A DNA stretch of 64,000 nucleotides from Paramarasmius palmivorus (taxonomy: Eukaryota; Basidiomycota; Agaricomycetes; Agaricales; Marasmiaceae), in contig JAYKXP010000012.1 of assembly GCA_037176845.1 (NCBI GenBank), positions 831,988-895,987 on the forward strand, in the 5' to 3' direction. A program made the position numbers and the translations under genes. The notes beneath the pieces are model-generated. The model saw nothing but the letters and a program-made list of their open reading frames with translations, was not told where the DNA came from and did not search any database. This document shows positions 10,525-21,600 of the stretch, piece after piece. How positions within the stretch are numbered: the first letter of the stretch is position 1; every line of letters starts with the position of its first letter.

Positions 10525-11578
10525 TCTGGTGAACAACATTGCACTGGAACCGCTCCTCTCCTCTATCAATCATCTCACTAAATGCCTTGCATAAGGATAC
10601 ACCATCCTTCTTCCAATGATTCGTCCGAATGACTTCAATCAAAAAAGACTAGAAATGGAAAGTGAGTACGATGTCAATTGGGCTTTTACTTTCTGACTTA
10701 CTTGTGAAGCTCGGCTCAGATGGACACCCGTCACCGCATTCCGTGAGTTACAACACCAGCCCTCGGTACTTAAACCTTGTCAGCATGGCTTTCAGTATAA
10801 ATAGGTGAGTAACGGTACCTCAGTGTTGCCATGAGCCCCTTGAAAAGCTTCACTAGCATGTCCTCCACATTGTCATGGGCATTATCCAGAAGCTTTCCCA
10901 ACAGATACTTGCGTTCAGGAATCACATCGCAGGCCATGGATCTGAACATCAAGAAGAGGGTGATCACTTCTGGGTCCTCTACCCAGTGAAAGGGCAGGTT
11001 TGCAGAGAGTGTCGCACGTAGGAATTGGGCAAGAAGTTGGGGGATTTGGTCGGCCGTGAATGGTATGTCGAGTCCTTTGAAAGGCTTTAACTCCGTCTGT
11101 TTTAAAATTTTTTCCGCTGTCTCCTCTAGCCTTCGCTTCTTCAAACACTCGGCCTCATCATCACTATCATCGTTGGCACCTAACACCCTTTTCCCATTGG
11201 ATTTTGAAGGAACCTCACGCTCCGCAACCTTTTTCGCAGCCTTTGTCACATGAAGACATTTTTTCAAGTGAGCGGCCATCGCAGTTTTTTCTCCAAGGAC
11301 CGACTTTGTTTTTGCAATAGCTATAGCCCTAGGTCAGTCTCGCAAATCATCTGGGAACTGGCACGCTAGTACTCACCATCGTTGAACCAGGTCTCTGCCT
11401 TCATCAATTCATCAGTCACATCCACATTGATCGGTGCATCAGCAGGGCGGTGTTGTTTGAGACATTCGTAGCAGTAAGCCTTGTACTGAGAAGAGTTTTG
11501 CTTCTCTCCTTGGTGGAAATACACCCATAGTGGTCCTTTAGTGGGCGGCATACTGGATGTTGTGTGATTTCGCGGCAC
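10525..11578 (-). pseudogene. hAT-family transposase, truncated
   Basis: The pieces fit the N-terminal part of a fungal hAT transposase. Exon 1 (11377-11578) has the first half of a BED zinc finger (CYEC). An intron at 11321-11376 (GTGAGT..AG, 56 nt) joins it in phase to exon 2 (to about 10800), which supplies the second half (HLKKC) and a hAT-like region with PEVITLFLMFR. A further exon starts at 10648 after a CTAG acceptor and encodes VIRTNHWKKDG..., which resembles the region leading into the catalytic core. The reading is lost at about 10520, where the long inverted-repeat element begins, and I found no continuation on its far side. The catalytic domain is therefore absent. Confidence 0.75.
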
Positions 11579-11714
11579 CTCAATGGTGCATCAAGAAATT
11601 TTGGTCTTGTCACGTGAAAGTTATTTATTAGGGCCTAATTAACGCTTTGAATACAAAAAATTATCGTTAACCCTTCACTTAAGAACGTTGTTAGGTCCTA
11701 AACCTAATTAGGTA

Positions 11715-12440
11715 TTAGGGCCTAAGTCCAACACTGCGATCGCCTAGGCGATGTCTGAGGATGTCGTGCTGAAACCACTTGGCAGCGTTGCCACGGAGGA
11801 AGGAAAGTGCGAACCGGATTTTGGCGGGAGAGTTGCAGAAGATATCCGGCTGGTCATTGAAATGTAGGGTGAGGGACGCACACCAGGGTTTAAGTTGTTT
11901 CGGGTTACTACCGTCGAAAGTATCGGGATCCTTGAGTTTGGACTTAGCGCGAGGCTTGTCCCGAGGAGCGCTCATGACGCGCGCCGTGAGGGCAGTGAGC
12001 AACCTAGTAATGTCAGCGAAGGTGTCGAAGTGATCATCGTCCTCAGGAGGATTCCTCGGTGGACTCGGACCACCAGGAGGAGGACCAGGAGGAGGAGGTG
12101 GACCACCAGGAGGACCCCCGCCGCCACCGCCAGGATCGCTCCCATCATCATCGTCGCCAGAACCGTCTCCATCATCACCCAGAGGTAAATCAGGGTCCTG
12201 TCCTTGGGGTAAGTCTGTTGCTTCGCCCTCGTCTCCGGCGGCATTGTTGTTCCCACCGCCCGCCTCACCTGAGACGTTCGGATGAGTAACTCTGCCAGCT
12301 GCACCAGAGCCTTCTCCGTGCCCGCTTCGTCTCCTGGGTTCCGGTGTACGAGGCCCGGAAGCACTCGTTCTTGCAGGAGAGACTAAGGGAGCAGGAGGAT
12401 TAGAGGATAGGGAATAATGATTAACAGAATCGGCCGACAA
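11715..12440 (-). pseudogene. Ty3/gypsy gag, 5' fragment
   Basis: The translation has an acidic, Gly/Pro-rich N-terminus (runs of Asp, Gly and Pro near residues 85-130) followed by the start of a gypsy capsid domain ([15 protein letters not shown], then [19 protein letters not shown] and AAKWFQHD). It stops short of the rest of capsid, and no zinc knuckle, protease or reverse transcriptase follows. The frame opens with TTG where an ATG is expected, with an in-frame stop four codons upstream, so the start codon is probably lost. With the LTR at 12813-13334 this is the 5' end of a truncated minus-strand element. Confidence 0.8.
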
Positions 12441-12812
12441 GTACGATTGTCACTTGCAGCGTGAAGTAGATTGTAGGAGGTGGGCTGTGATGGAGCCTTC
12501 CTCGAGGATGCGTTGGAGATCTGCATCAGTCTGAGGCTCCTCCAGCAACTCGTTACAGAGTGAGTCGATAATGAGGTCGCCCTGCGTTACGAAGATATTA
12601 GCTTTGCATGCAGCTCGCGTGACCTTTCCGATTGCAGCAGGGATGCCTTGAGCTCGGCGATTAGCTCAGTCATCACGCGAGGTTGACTTGTGGGATGTGG
12701 GTTTCATGGTGAGAGTAGTAACAGGGATTTCGTTGCGATATTTGAAGTCGACGTGTGGACGATAGTTGAAGTCGGTATGGGACATAGAGCAACAGTTCGA
12801 AGTAGAAAATAC
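12441..12812 (-). other. Leader of the truncated gypsy element
   Basis: 372 bases between the gag fragment and the LTR, the place for the untranslated leader and primer site. I could not match the sequence beside the LTR to a tRNA end with confidence. Confidence 0.5.
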
Positions 12813-13334
12813 TGTTAGGACTATGCAAGAAGAGAGCAAGAGGGCACGGCCGACGACGGACGGAACGTCGTACGAGGAGAAGACTGTGCGAGGAGAGTTA
12901 TCGCTGAAGCTATCGGCAACAGCACTGATGCACTATGCAGGATGAGAGCATACGAGGGAGATGCCCCATATGGAGAGTAAGATATAGAGACAGCAGAGAC
13001 CAAGTGTCTCGGCCGTAGAGCAAGAGGATGATAGAGATGAGAGTAGCAGAGAACAACGTTAATTTTCTACTTGAGTTACTCAGTCTAATACATCTAGGTT
13101 ATATACTATGGATATACGCGGGCGCATGGGTATCATGTGTAGTCCACGAGGTATATGTGTCAAGAAGGCACAAGCAAGAAACAGATATTAATAGCAACGT
13201 GGAATATGATAGCGAGATGAAACGGAGATGAAGATGTCGGGCCGAGTACGACGTACGAAGCACATGAGGTCGGATGAGTGGATGAGTTGGCCATCGTCAG
13301 ATGAGATCCCGTCCAAAGTCGTACGGATGTAACA
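12813..13334 (-). repeat. LTR of the truncated gypsy element
   Basis: On the plus strand the block starts TGTTAGGACT and ends GGATGTAACA, giving TG..CA ends with a short TGTTA/TAACA inverted repeat. It lies upstream of the gag fragment in the minus-strand sense. Only one copy is in the window, so the 522-bp length rests on the end motifs. Confidence 0.6.
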
Positions 13335-14030
13335 ATGTACCATGATCCACTAATATAACCACCTAAAACACCTTCTGTCCAATGACTAGCTATTCAGGGC
13401 TCATACTAGTCCTTCTATAACTATTATGGGTTTATGCAACAATGATAAAGTGCAAAACTAGCATATCTGCATTTGAAAATGAAGTGATTAAAGTCAGGTG
13501 TGTCACTGGATCATGGGATATGTTGGACTGGATCATGGGATATGTCGGACATCGCAGTCTTAAAAGATGGGCATCTGATCAGACGAGCATAGGAAAAGAA
13601 GTGCTGTCATCATGTGACTGTCTGAAAAGACACGTTGCCGATGTTGTCTTTTCAGACAACCTTAATCCCCATGATATTCCTTGTTTTCCCTCTATTCATT
13701 ACTTTCCCTCTGCCCATTACTTCTCTCCATTACTTTCCTTCCGTAGCTTGATGCTTTACATTGCTAATCTTCACGTCAGGTTAGAAACCTGGAGCAGGAA
13801 GGGAACCCAAAATGGTATGATGCATCACATAAATCCATGTCTGATCAGATTGATTTGGGTCCAAAGGCTTCAAGCAGCAGCCAATTGAGAGGACCTGTCT
13901 GACAGACGGATGTCTAGGATACCTAGGTGTTCTTTTCAGAGGGCTACATTTACTGTTGCTATTCCCAATTCAAGACCAAACCCATATGAACCTTTAATCC
14001 TTTGAAGTTCTGAAAGTGCCAATCCAACTG
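13335..14030. other. No recognisable gene; short tandem repeat and hairpin
   Basis: A 22-bp unit containing CTGGATCATGGGATATGT is repeated in tandem at 13506 and 13528. A perfect 14-bp inverted repeat, TGTCTGAAAAGACA at 13619-13632 and its complement at 13645-13658, could form a hairpin. A 148-codon frame at 13442-13888 has no recognisable features and is not called as a gene. Confidence 0.5.
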
Positions 14031-14153
14031 TTGCAGCAAGCTGCTGGTCGAGAAGTTGTCTGCCTTATACATCTTGAGGGATTGCTATCCTATCCTTCCA
14101 CACTGATTGTCCAACTTGAGTACAGAAAGAAAATGTAGAACAACAAAACATAC

Positions 14154-14811
14154 CCATGTCTTAGTTAGTTCATGAAGCACTTCAGCAGCTGTTGGGCGCA
14201 AATCACTAGTGAATGCTCCCAAGGTGTATTGTTTGTAGCTCTTGGTATATCCCAAAACATTCAAAGCAGCTGGTAGCCTGAGGTAAACATTAACCTCAAC
14301 ATACTCAGTTACTCAAGGAGCCAAATGGGACACACCCAAGTAAGACCTGCTTGTAAAAGTATAGGCCAAGGGTGAGCAGGTGTGGCTTCATATTGGGTTT
14401 CTGCTTGGGCTGATTGCTGTATTTCTCCAAGCTGTTCATTGGCCCCAGTACATGAGCCAATACCAGAGAATACAACATAGACAATGAACTTTAAACTATC
14501 TCTCTCTAAACCCAGAATTGAGAATCAGAGACAAGAAAAATGAAGCTGCCCACATCCTCAAGTCCACAGTACTGATAAACCTCTGTATATGAAAAAGATA
14601 TCAACAACTACAAAAGGAACAGCCAGCTGAACAACTTGCCTATCTGCAGCTTCATTAAAACAACACCTGGTTGTATTTGAGGCACCTCATTATGTGGAAG
14701 TGTAATTAACTCAGCACACAGAGTATTCAAGCTCTGATATGCCTTGGCTCCTGGAGTCTGATAGGATTTGTACACAACAGTAATCTCAAGAGGATTGTGA
14801 AGAGTGGCCAT
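14154..14811 (-). CDS. Uncharacterised multi-exon gene fragment
   Basis: At least two coding-like stretches sit on the minus strand. One (about 14610-14811) starts with ATG and reads MATLHNPLEITVVYKSYQTP and on. The other (about 14154-14300) reads LNVLGYTKSYKQY and ends at a GTATGT donor at 14153-14148. Between them a stretch reading LGEIQQSAQ is homologous to 29455-29560, and the 14154-14300 exon is homologous to 25097-25225, where the frame is broken. The copies are therefore members of the module family seen across 18.7-36 kb and 63-64 kb. The function is unknown. The first exon could belong to a different gene, and the 3' end was not found. Confidence 0.4.
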
Positions 14812-15051
14812 GCTGCACCATCCAGGGAGGAACAGGATTTAGATGATGTTGAGATGTCTGAGGGCTACAATAACATAGATCTTGACCAAAGTAATGATGA
14901 GTCAGTTGAGGATGCTGGTAAGGGGAAAGAGCAGGTTGAGGATGAGGGTTTTAGTTTTATTGATTATGTCAAGTTTTCCTTTCCTTCTAGCAAAGACAAC
15001 AAGGATGAATCTGAGTGATGGCATTGTGTATGTATTTTGCATAGTAATGTT

Positions 15052-18000
15052 TTATACTATATTTGCACTCTTCCATTGTACCTCTACAAGTCCATAGATT
15101 CCCCACAATTGACAATTGTTGGGTGCTTCAATTGTAATCTCCCTAACACCTTCCTGCACCACAGAAAACACAAACACAACATCCTGTAGCTTATCCTTTC
15201 CTTTCTCTTGACCTGTAAAGACTTTCTGTGTCTTGATAGCTGGTCTTCTATCCACATCCAACTTCAGAGTTGCCTGAAGCTCGATTTCCTGGTCATGTCT
15301 GTTATGTACAGATAACATAACAGTAACCTCTCCTCCACTTGGTGCATAAAACAACACTAGGGCTCTTCCTGTATTCCATAATTGAATGTAATCTCCTTTA
15401 GCTTGGACATCCATACCATAATAGCCCTCAAATCCCACCCAATACATAAAACCTGACCCCTTTTCCACACTATTCTTCCATGCCTCCTGATTTGTAAGAA
15501 TTGCCTTGCAATGTGGCTCTTCACAGGATTCTCCTGGCCTATGGCACCATAATCCAGCAAGACAGAGAATGTTTGGGTGTTTAATGATGTGGTCAGTGAG
15601 TGCTGATTTGAGGTCAGATGAGTTGGAGTCAAAGGATCGAAGGATGAGGGTTGTTGTATAGGTTGTATTTTGGTTGGGATATATAATGGAGGAGAGATGT
15701 TCTCTAAAGGATTTCTTATTCATATAGAATAGAGATATTTCAAAGGCACAGAGATTTTCCATCCTTTGAATATATGGAATTGCTGAGAAGCTGTTGATAG
15801 CAATGTAGGGTACTGTATTGGATGGTGGAGCAGCAGGCATGTATTCAAGTGCAAGCGATAAATGGTAGAGGCACTCCTCTTGTAGAGTCTTGCTATCAGA
15901 ACAGGGAATATCACTGATAATCATGTTATGTAGAGAAGCAGGTAAAAGATGGGTGCCTAGCTTCATTATTGAATCTGCTCAGCTAAAATGAAGGTTATGG
16001 ATATTATGATAATGCTGTTTGACTTTCTGATGGATATTGTCTGTTGATCTAGGATTCCTAAGCCTTTGCAAGGTATCTAGCAGATGATCCCATGTCTTCC
16101 TGAGTTGTACATGCCTTGACTCTGATAGCTCCTGTGGCTGTGCCTCAGAAGGGATAGAATCTGGGCTGCTCCATTCTACATATTTCTGGTATCGCTGTAG
16201 TGCACCTGTTCTCTGCCTTTCCATGCGAGTTTCCATTGCACGAGAACATTCAGGATAGAGCTGCAGTCTCAGCTTACTATCCTGTTCCCGGATTTCCAAA
16301 AAATCAAGTTCCTGACCCCAAATGTATACTTCAAGGACAGTGATCTCGAATATCAAGAATATTTCATAATGAAAATCAACAATAGACCGATCCTGAGACA
16401 CAGTATCAGTATCTGAATGCTGGTCCATGGAATGTCGATCTAGGATATGTGTGTATGTATAATCCCATAATTGACGTAGGCCAATGTATTTGGTGTCATG
16501 GGATGATAATAAAGCATGGGGGGTAACAGTAGTGGGGTTGTTTGTTTGAGCATTAAGGTTCCATGTCAGGTGTACAAGGTTCTTCTGCTCAAGACTCGAT
16601 ATCCGGACACACAGACTCTGAGCATGATTTATCACTTCTGTGAATAGTGGACTCTGTAGAAATCCATCATTCTCTTGGACCATCATCATATCTGCAAGCA
16701 GAACTTGATGATAAGAAGAGCTGCCCTGTGTGTCCTTCTTCTCTAACTTTGATGAGAAGACAGTGATTGAATCCTTCAAGTTGCTGTCCTTACAGCAAAG
16801 GAATGTAAATGAACGTGAATCTGAGAGAAGCACTGTGACACAGAGTTCTTTGTACATCATGGAATCATCACTGGAACCACCTCTTGATGTAGGTTGTTTT
16901 TGACAGGGAAGCAATGCATAATAGAGTGTGATTGCATTTGCTCCAAGCTGTTGAATAGGCCCAATCCATGATGTTGCCATTGCAAAGAATTCTGCTTCAC
17001 TGAAAACAGTGAATGGCTTTGGAGAAGATAGCTTCTCTACAAAGCCAAGTTCTGCACTGTCATATGGTGATGTGATAAGGGGATAATAGGAATCTTGTGA
17101 ATTATGAAGTTTGAGCTTCATAGTCAGCCCTGTACTCTCGTCCCATGATGGGTTTGACCCCCACAGCACCATCCGAAGCAGAGAGAGAAAGGCCTCCATC
17201 CCAAACCAAATATAAGGACCAGCTGGAGCATCACTGTTTTTGACAATGCTGAAGCAGCCAACATATCCAACAATAATCATTGCCATGCCAGTAGCAATCA
17301 AGAGCTGGTAGGTGATGAGCAGTGGGTTGATGGCTAGCAGGTGCTCAAGTGACTTGTGTGTGTCTTCTGGGATTTCTTCTTGAGCTTCCTCCAAGCTTGT
17401 AGAGACAAGGTGCTCACAGACACGCTGCTCTAGTAGTAACACTTTTTGCCCATGTGTCTCCTCAAGCACACCAGTCTTCTTGTATCTGACTTTCATCCAT
17501 TCTAGGCTTGTGTTTGTGATGTGATGTATTCGAAGCTGTAATGCTAATTGAATACATACAGCACATAAAAATGAGCCAAAGGAACGGAGGATAGGATAAA
17601 TCCACAATAAGGGATTATTCCACTGGCAGCTGGCAAGGTAGATGTAGGGGGTGATGCTGAGGATTGCACATAGGAAAGATGCAAGTATTAACAATACATT
17701 CCATGGCATTAGATACTAACAAGAGAAGGATCATGAGACTGCATACAGTAGGCCAATGTAGAACATACCATTCTGATTATATGGGGAATCTGGAAACCTA
17801 TAAACCTCTTCACTGCCCCCTTGACATTATGAACAACTTCATGATACTCTCGTTCCCAAAGATCTGAAGTTACAAACCCCCAATAGTGCTATATCCAGTA
17901 TTAATGCACCATCAGCAAAGGAGATACACCTCACTTACCAAAAAGGGTTGACCACCATCTCTCCAGTTCCATGTGTTCCATTGCTCTAGCACTGCTGCTA

Positions 18001-18430
18001 CATCATATTCTCTCTCTGAGCATCTCCACCCCGACCATTCAAACCCTGAAATTAAGTTTGGATCATTGATATGCTGCTCCTCAAGCAGCTTCTTCAGCTT
18101 GACCTCTGCACCATATAGCCCAGTGTCTTTGTCTATTGTCACCATTGACGTGACAGACCCAGCTGTACTGAAACCTGCATTGTCTAACCACTGGCCTCCA
18201 TAGAACCTGCGGTGCGTGATAGTCCCCACACACGTTGCAAAGGCTGCCTTGGCACTTCCGAGGCTACCAAATAGCGACAGGTTGGAGGCAGCAGCGTATA
18301 GGTAGCCCTTTTCAAGAGCGGAGCCAACATGACACTCGACTTGTTCAGTTCCAAGAAGGGGAAGAAGGGCAGAGACGTCTTGGATGCCATTGGCAAGGGT
18401 GGTGCCAATGTTTTCTGGCATATTGGACAT
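15052..18430 (-). pseudogene. Membrane protein gene copy A, in-frame stop
   Basis: Inverted paralogue of the gene at 36306-39747. The exons are 18430-17939, 17888-17769 and 17715-15052; the introns of 50 nt (17889-17938) and 53 nt (17716-17768) equal those of copy B in position, phase and length. Exon 1 encodes a soluble N-terminus beginning MSNMPENIGTT; exon 3 begins with four predicted membrane spans followed by a long hydrophilic part. A TGA at 15979-15981 interrupts exon 3, after which the same frame continues for more than 300 codons with clear similarity to copy B, including the Cys/His segment CHRPGESCEEPHC. I call it a pseudogene because of that single stop; stop readthrough or a missed intron cannot be excluded. 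It has fewer CpG sites than copy B in the first exon (CCAATATGCC against CCGATACGCC). Confidence 0.7.
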
Positions 18431-18690
18431 TGTGAGATGAAGCAAAGACAACAAAGAGCAAGGATGTAACAATAGCTCCTCTCCTGAACAAAATGGCGAC
18501 TGCGAGTGAATAAAATGGATTGTGGATGGAAAGGAAGTGGGGGTTGATGGGGATTGCAAGGAGAGCAGTCGCACAGATGTCAGACGCATGCAGGTTCTTC
18601 ATATATGGCTGCGATTGTGCTTCTATTCGGATGCCAACACAGCCAGAATTCAATGAGCACCCCAAAATCAACGGATGGGCTCAGCATCAA
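18431..18690 (-). promoter_or_regulatory. Conserved upstream region of copy A
   Basis: About 250 bases upstream of the start codon match the region upstream of copy B (36045-36305, opposite strand). A shared block contains AAAATGGATTGTGGATGGAA, and the outer end has CCAGAATTCA followed by GAGCACCCCAAAATCAAC. The similarity stops at about 18690 and 36045. This could be promoter and 5' untranslated sequence kept in both copies, or simply the edge of the duplicated block. Confidence 0.55.
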
Positions 18691-21600
18691 GATGCTACCC
18701 ACTGGTAGACAGATTCAGGACAGCTTTACTAACAAAACTCGTTGCTCATATGTAACGATGAAACAAAAGTTGTCAGAATGCCTTTGCCTGTGCGTGAGTA
18801 CTATTTGTAACCCAAAACAGCTTGATAACTCGCACAGATACATTGAAAAGATGTACGCTCAATCCAAGTGAACCCTTTCATATCCTTGGGTGTTTGATGA
18901 GCTCTGCCTGAGATTTCCTCTTTTGAATGTTGCCCTTGAGACGTCGAAAGATGCAAAGGGTGCGATGTCATCGAGGAACCATGATGGGTGGAGAAAAGGC
19001 GGAGAGATGACCGTGATGGTCTCGAAGGAAGTGCATCAGTGATCAAGCAACGACGCGTCTGTTGTTCTTACTGATCACCATCACCATCACCATGTTCCAC
19101 CCAGATCGTTCTCTGCTCCTCAGTCTGCCTTTGTAATCCCAATTCACCATTTAGTGCTGCCTAAGGACTGGTCAATGGTACGTCTTCGTCACTCTCGATG
19201 CTGGCGGACTCACCTAATACCCATCCTGCAGACTCCCAACACAGCATCCTAGGCTTGTTTCTTCCCTCAAACAGGTATTCCGGTTCCCTCAATCAAGATC
19301 CATCATTGACCCACCGCCATTCTGTCATCCACTCTCCACCAAGCACATTTCGGTGCCGTGGTACAACAACACCTCAGCAGCTCTCCATATTCGATGCCGT
19401 GCCTACTTTCCATCCTTACTCTCAGGACAAGATCAAGCAGTAGAGATCCACAATTCGCTTACATTGGCATCGGGCTATGAGAGAGGAGGAGATTTGGTTG
19501 GAACGACTAGTTGAAAACAGGCACGCTCCGATCACCTGCGGCTCTCACACCAAGGGCTTCCAACGCTGTATCATCCTCAACTTCGACCAACACGGCAATG
19601 AACCGTTCTTACGACACGAAACTCTCTCCGCTATCCTCAAGAGCCAGATGGAAAGCAAAGCCGGGTCGAATGCGGGTATCGTTGATAATGGTACAGTGGG
19701 TTTTCGCTACTGTATCTTTCGGTTTAACGACGGTGCTCACGCAGATTGTAGGACATCCCGCAGCATACAAAGTCTGTGCATCATGGAGAGTACTGTGAGG
19801 TGCTGTACATATAGCTGTGAGTTTACCTTTGATTTTTCCCGTTGAACTGGGTCGCTCATAGTCACCAGATACAGTATACACACTTGGCATCGACGACAAA
19901 TTCACTCTAGAAGACCGAAGACATGTACAGGACGTGTTCAATACGGTACCAGCAGCCTATATCGTCGGCTAGGATGGGCAGCTTCTGGACGAAGAGATAC
20001 TCTCAGGCTTGCAAGTTCCCCAGTCGTTTCTCCTCTCGATACCTGCGCAAAGTTACTCTAGACCAAAGAGATCGCAGCTGTCGGTAGCACGGACACTACT
20101 GGGCTCGAACATGTGAATAGTTTTCATCTCCTTATCATTTCACTCCTTGCTCATCCTCATGATGCCTAGTTCAACGCCAGCTCTTTCTCTACAACACATT
20201 CACTCGCTCCGCATTCGAGGGCGGCAGCTCAGCAAAATTGGATATGACACAGTGCAGCAACCGCCGATCCGAAACCAGGATAGCATCAACCCAAGCATGC
20301 GGACGACCATCTAGCGCTCCACGTTCCACATCGACTCGTACCGGAACCGTTGCACCCCTTCAACCTCTGCCTTTGCCAGCTGGCAGTACAATTCATTAGG
20401 CCAGAAGTTGGTCTCAATCTCCAGTACGGTAACGGGTTCTTCCAGCGGCTTTCAATGCTGACGAAGACTCTAGTTCTCATACCATTCATCCAAGAACCAA
20501 GATCGCGGTAGTGTTGCCAGTGCTTTTCGGTCCAAAGGTCGGAGTTCATCTGGTAATCTTGCCTTTGATAAGGTAGCTCCAAGTAGCCAGCCAGCATCGT
20601 CGGTTCTGGCTCAACAATGAAGGCTGTCCAGTTTTGGTCTCTTGAGTATGTTGTTGTCATCTCGTTCTGCTCCATTTTTGTTCTGACTTCAACTTCTTCT
20701 CAGGTACCAACGATTGTTGCTACTAGAGCTTGTTCAAAGCTGCAACTTGAAAGGGCAGAGCAGGTTCCGTGTAGGCTCGTGGTTGGATACACAACGGACA
20801 GATGTACATGTTAGAAAGAGCATCGAGGCATGCTTTGCTATTCTGCCTGGTATATCAATCGCCGATCATGATTATACTCTACAGGTTCGAAGAACACGTC
20901 TTTGCAATAAATCCGCACCAGAACCCCTCACTCTCGCTCTCGGCCAAATCCACTTTCAGCATTCCGAACGCAAAGAAAGAACCGAGATTCCATCTTCCTC
21001 GATCTTCATGTGTTCGTATCCAGCACGAGGCACCCAAAGGGTCGAGGAGATAGCGAGAACAAGGGTTTCTGTACATGTAGACGTCGACGTTGAGGTGCCA
21101 TGTACAATGTTCTACAACTGTAATGCGATGATGCCATCTGGTATCCACTCTAGAATGGTCAGCTTCCAGCTTTTGATGTCGATTTAGCGTAGGGCGGACA
21201 AATAGTATCAGTGGAAACCTATCGCGTAGCCGCCAATCCAAAAGACAGGCTACATCGATATTCAGTACGAGAAACGCAGATAGAACTGGAAGTGGACGTA
21301 CCCGTGAAGTTGTTCGTGTTGCGAGTCAAAGCTTTATGAATATTGGGGCTCCTTGATCGTATCCTGGTCTGGGAGAGTGTGAGTAGGTCATGTAAAACTG
21401 GACAGAAGGAATAGACGCACCTTTGGTATTCAATAGCAAAGTTGGATGAGGTTGGAGAACGCACGACATGGTTTGCTGAAGGTATTCCACCCCGTCGAGC
21501 TCTCCGGTGCGCTTTTTGTTTCTGATAAGGATACACAGTTGCCATACATGACCGTTATGAGACTTCTGAGAGACCAATTCATGTCATAGTGTGAGCTCAA

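Noticed and set aside
9879..10544. 221-codon minus-strand frame
   Set aside because: It lies in the long inverted repeat and recurs in the other arm; it has no domain and no splice support.
14797..15018. Acidic 73-codon plus-strand frame
   Set aside because: Low complexity (Asp/Glu-rich), lies between two minus-strand gene segments and has no homologue in the other module copies. It might be the tail of a lost gene.
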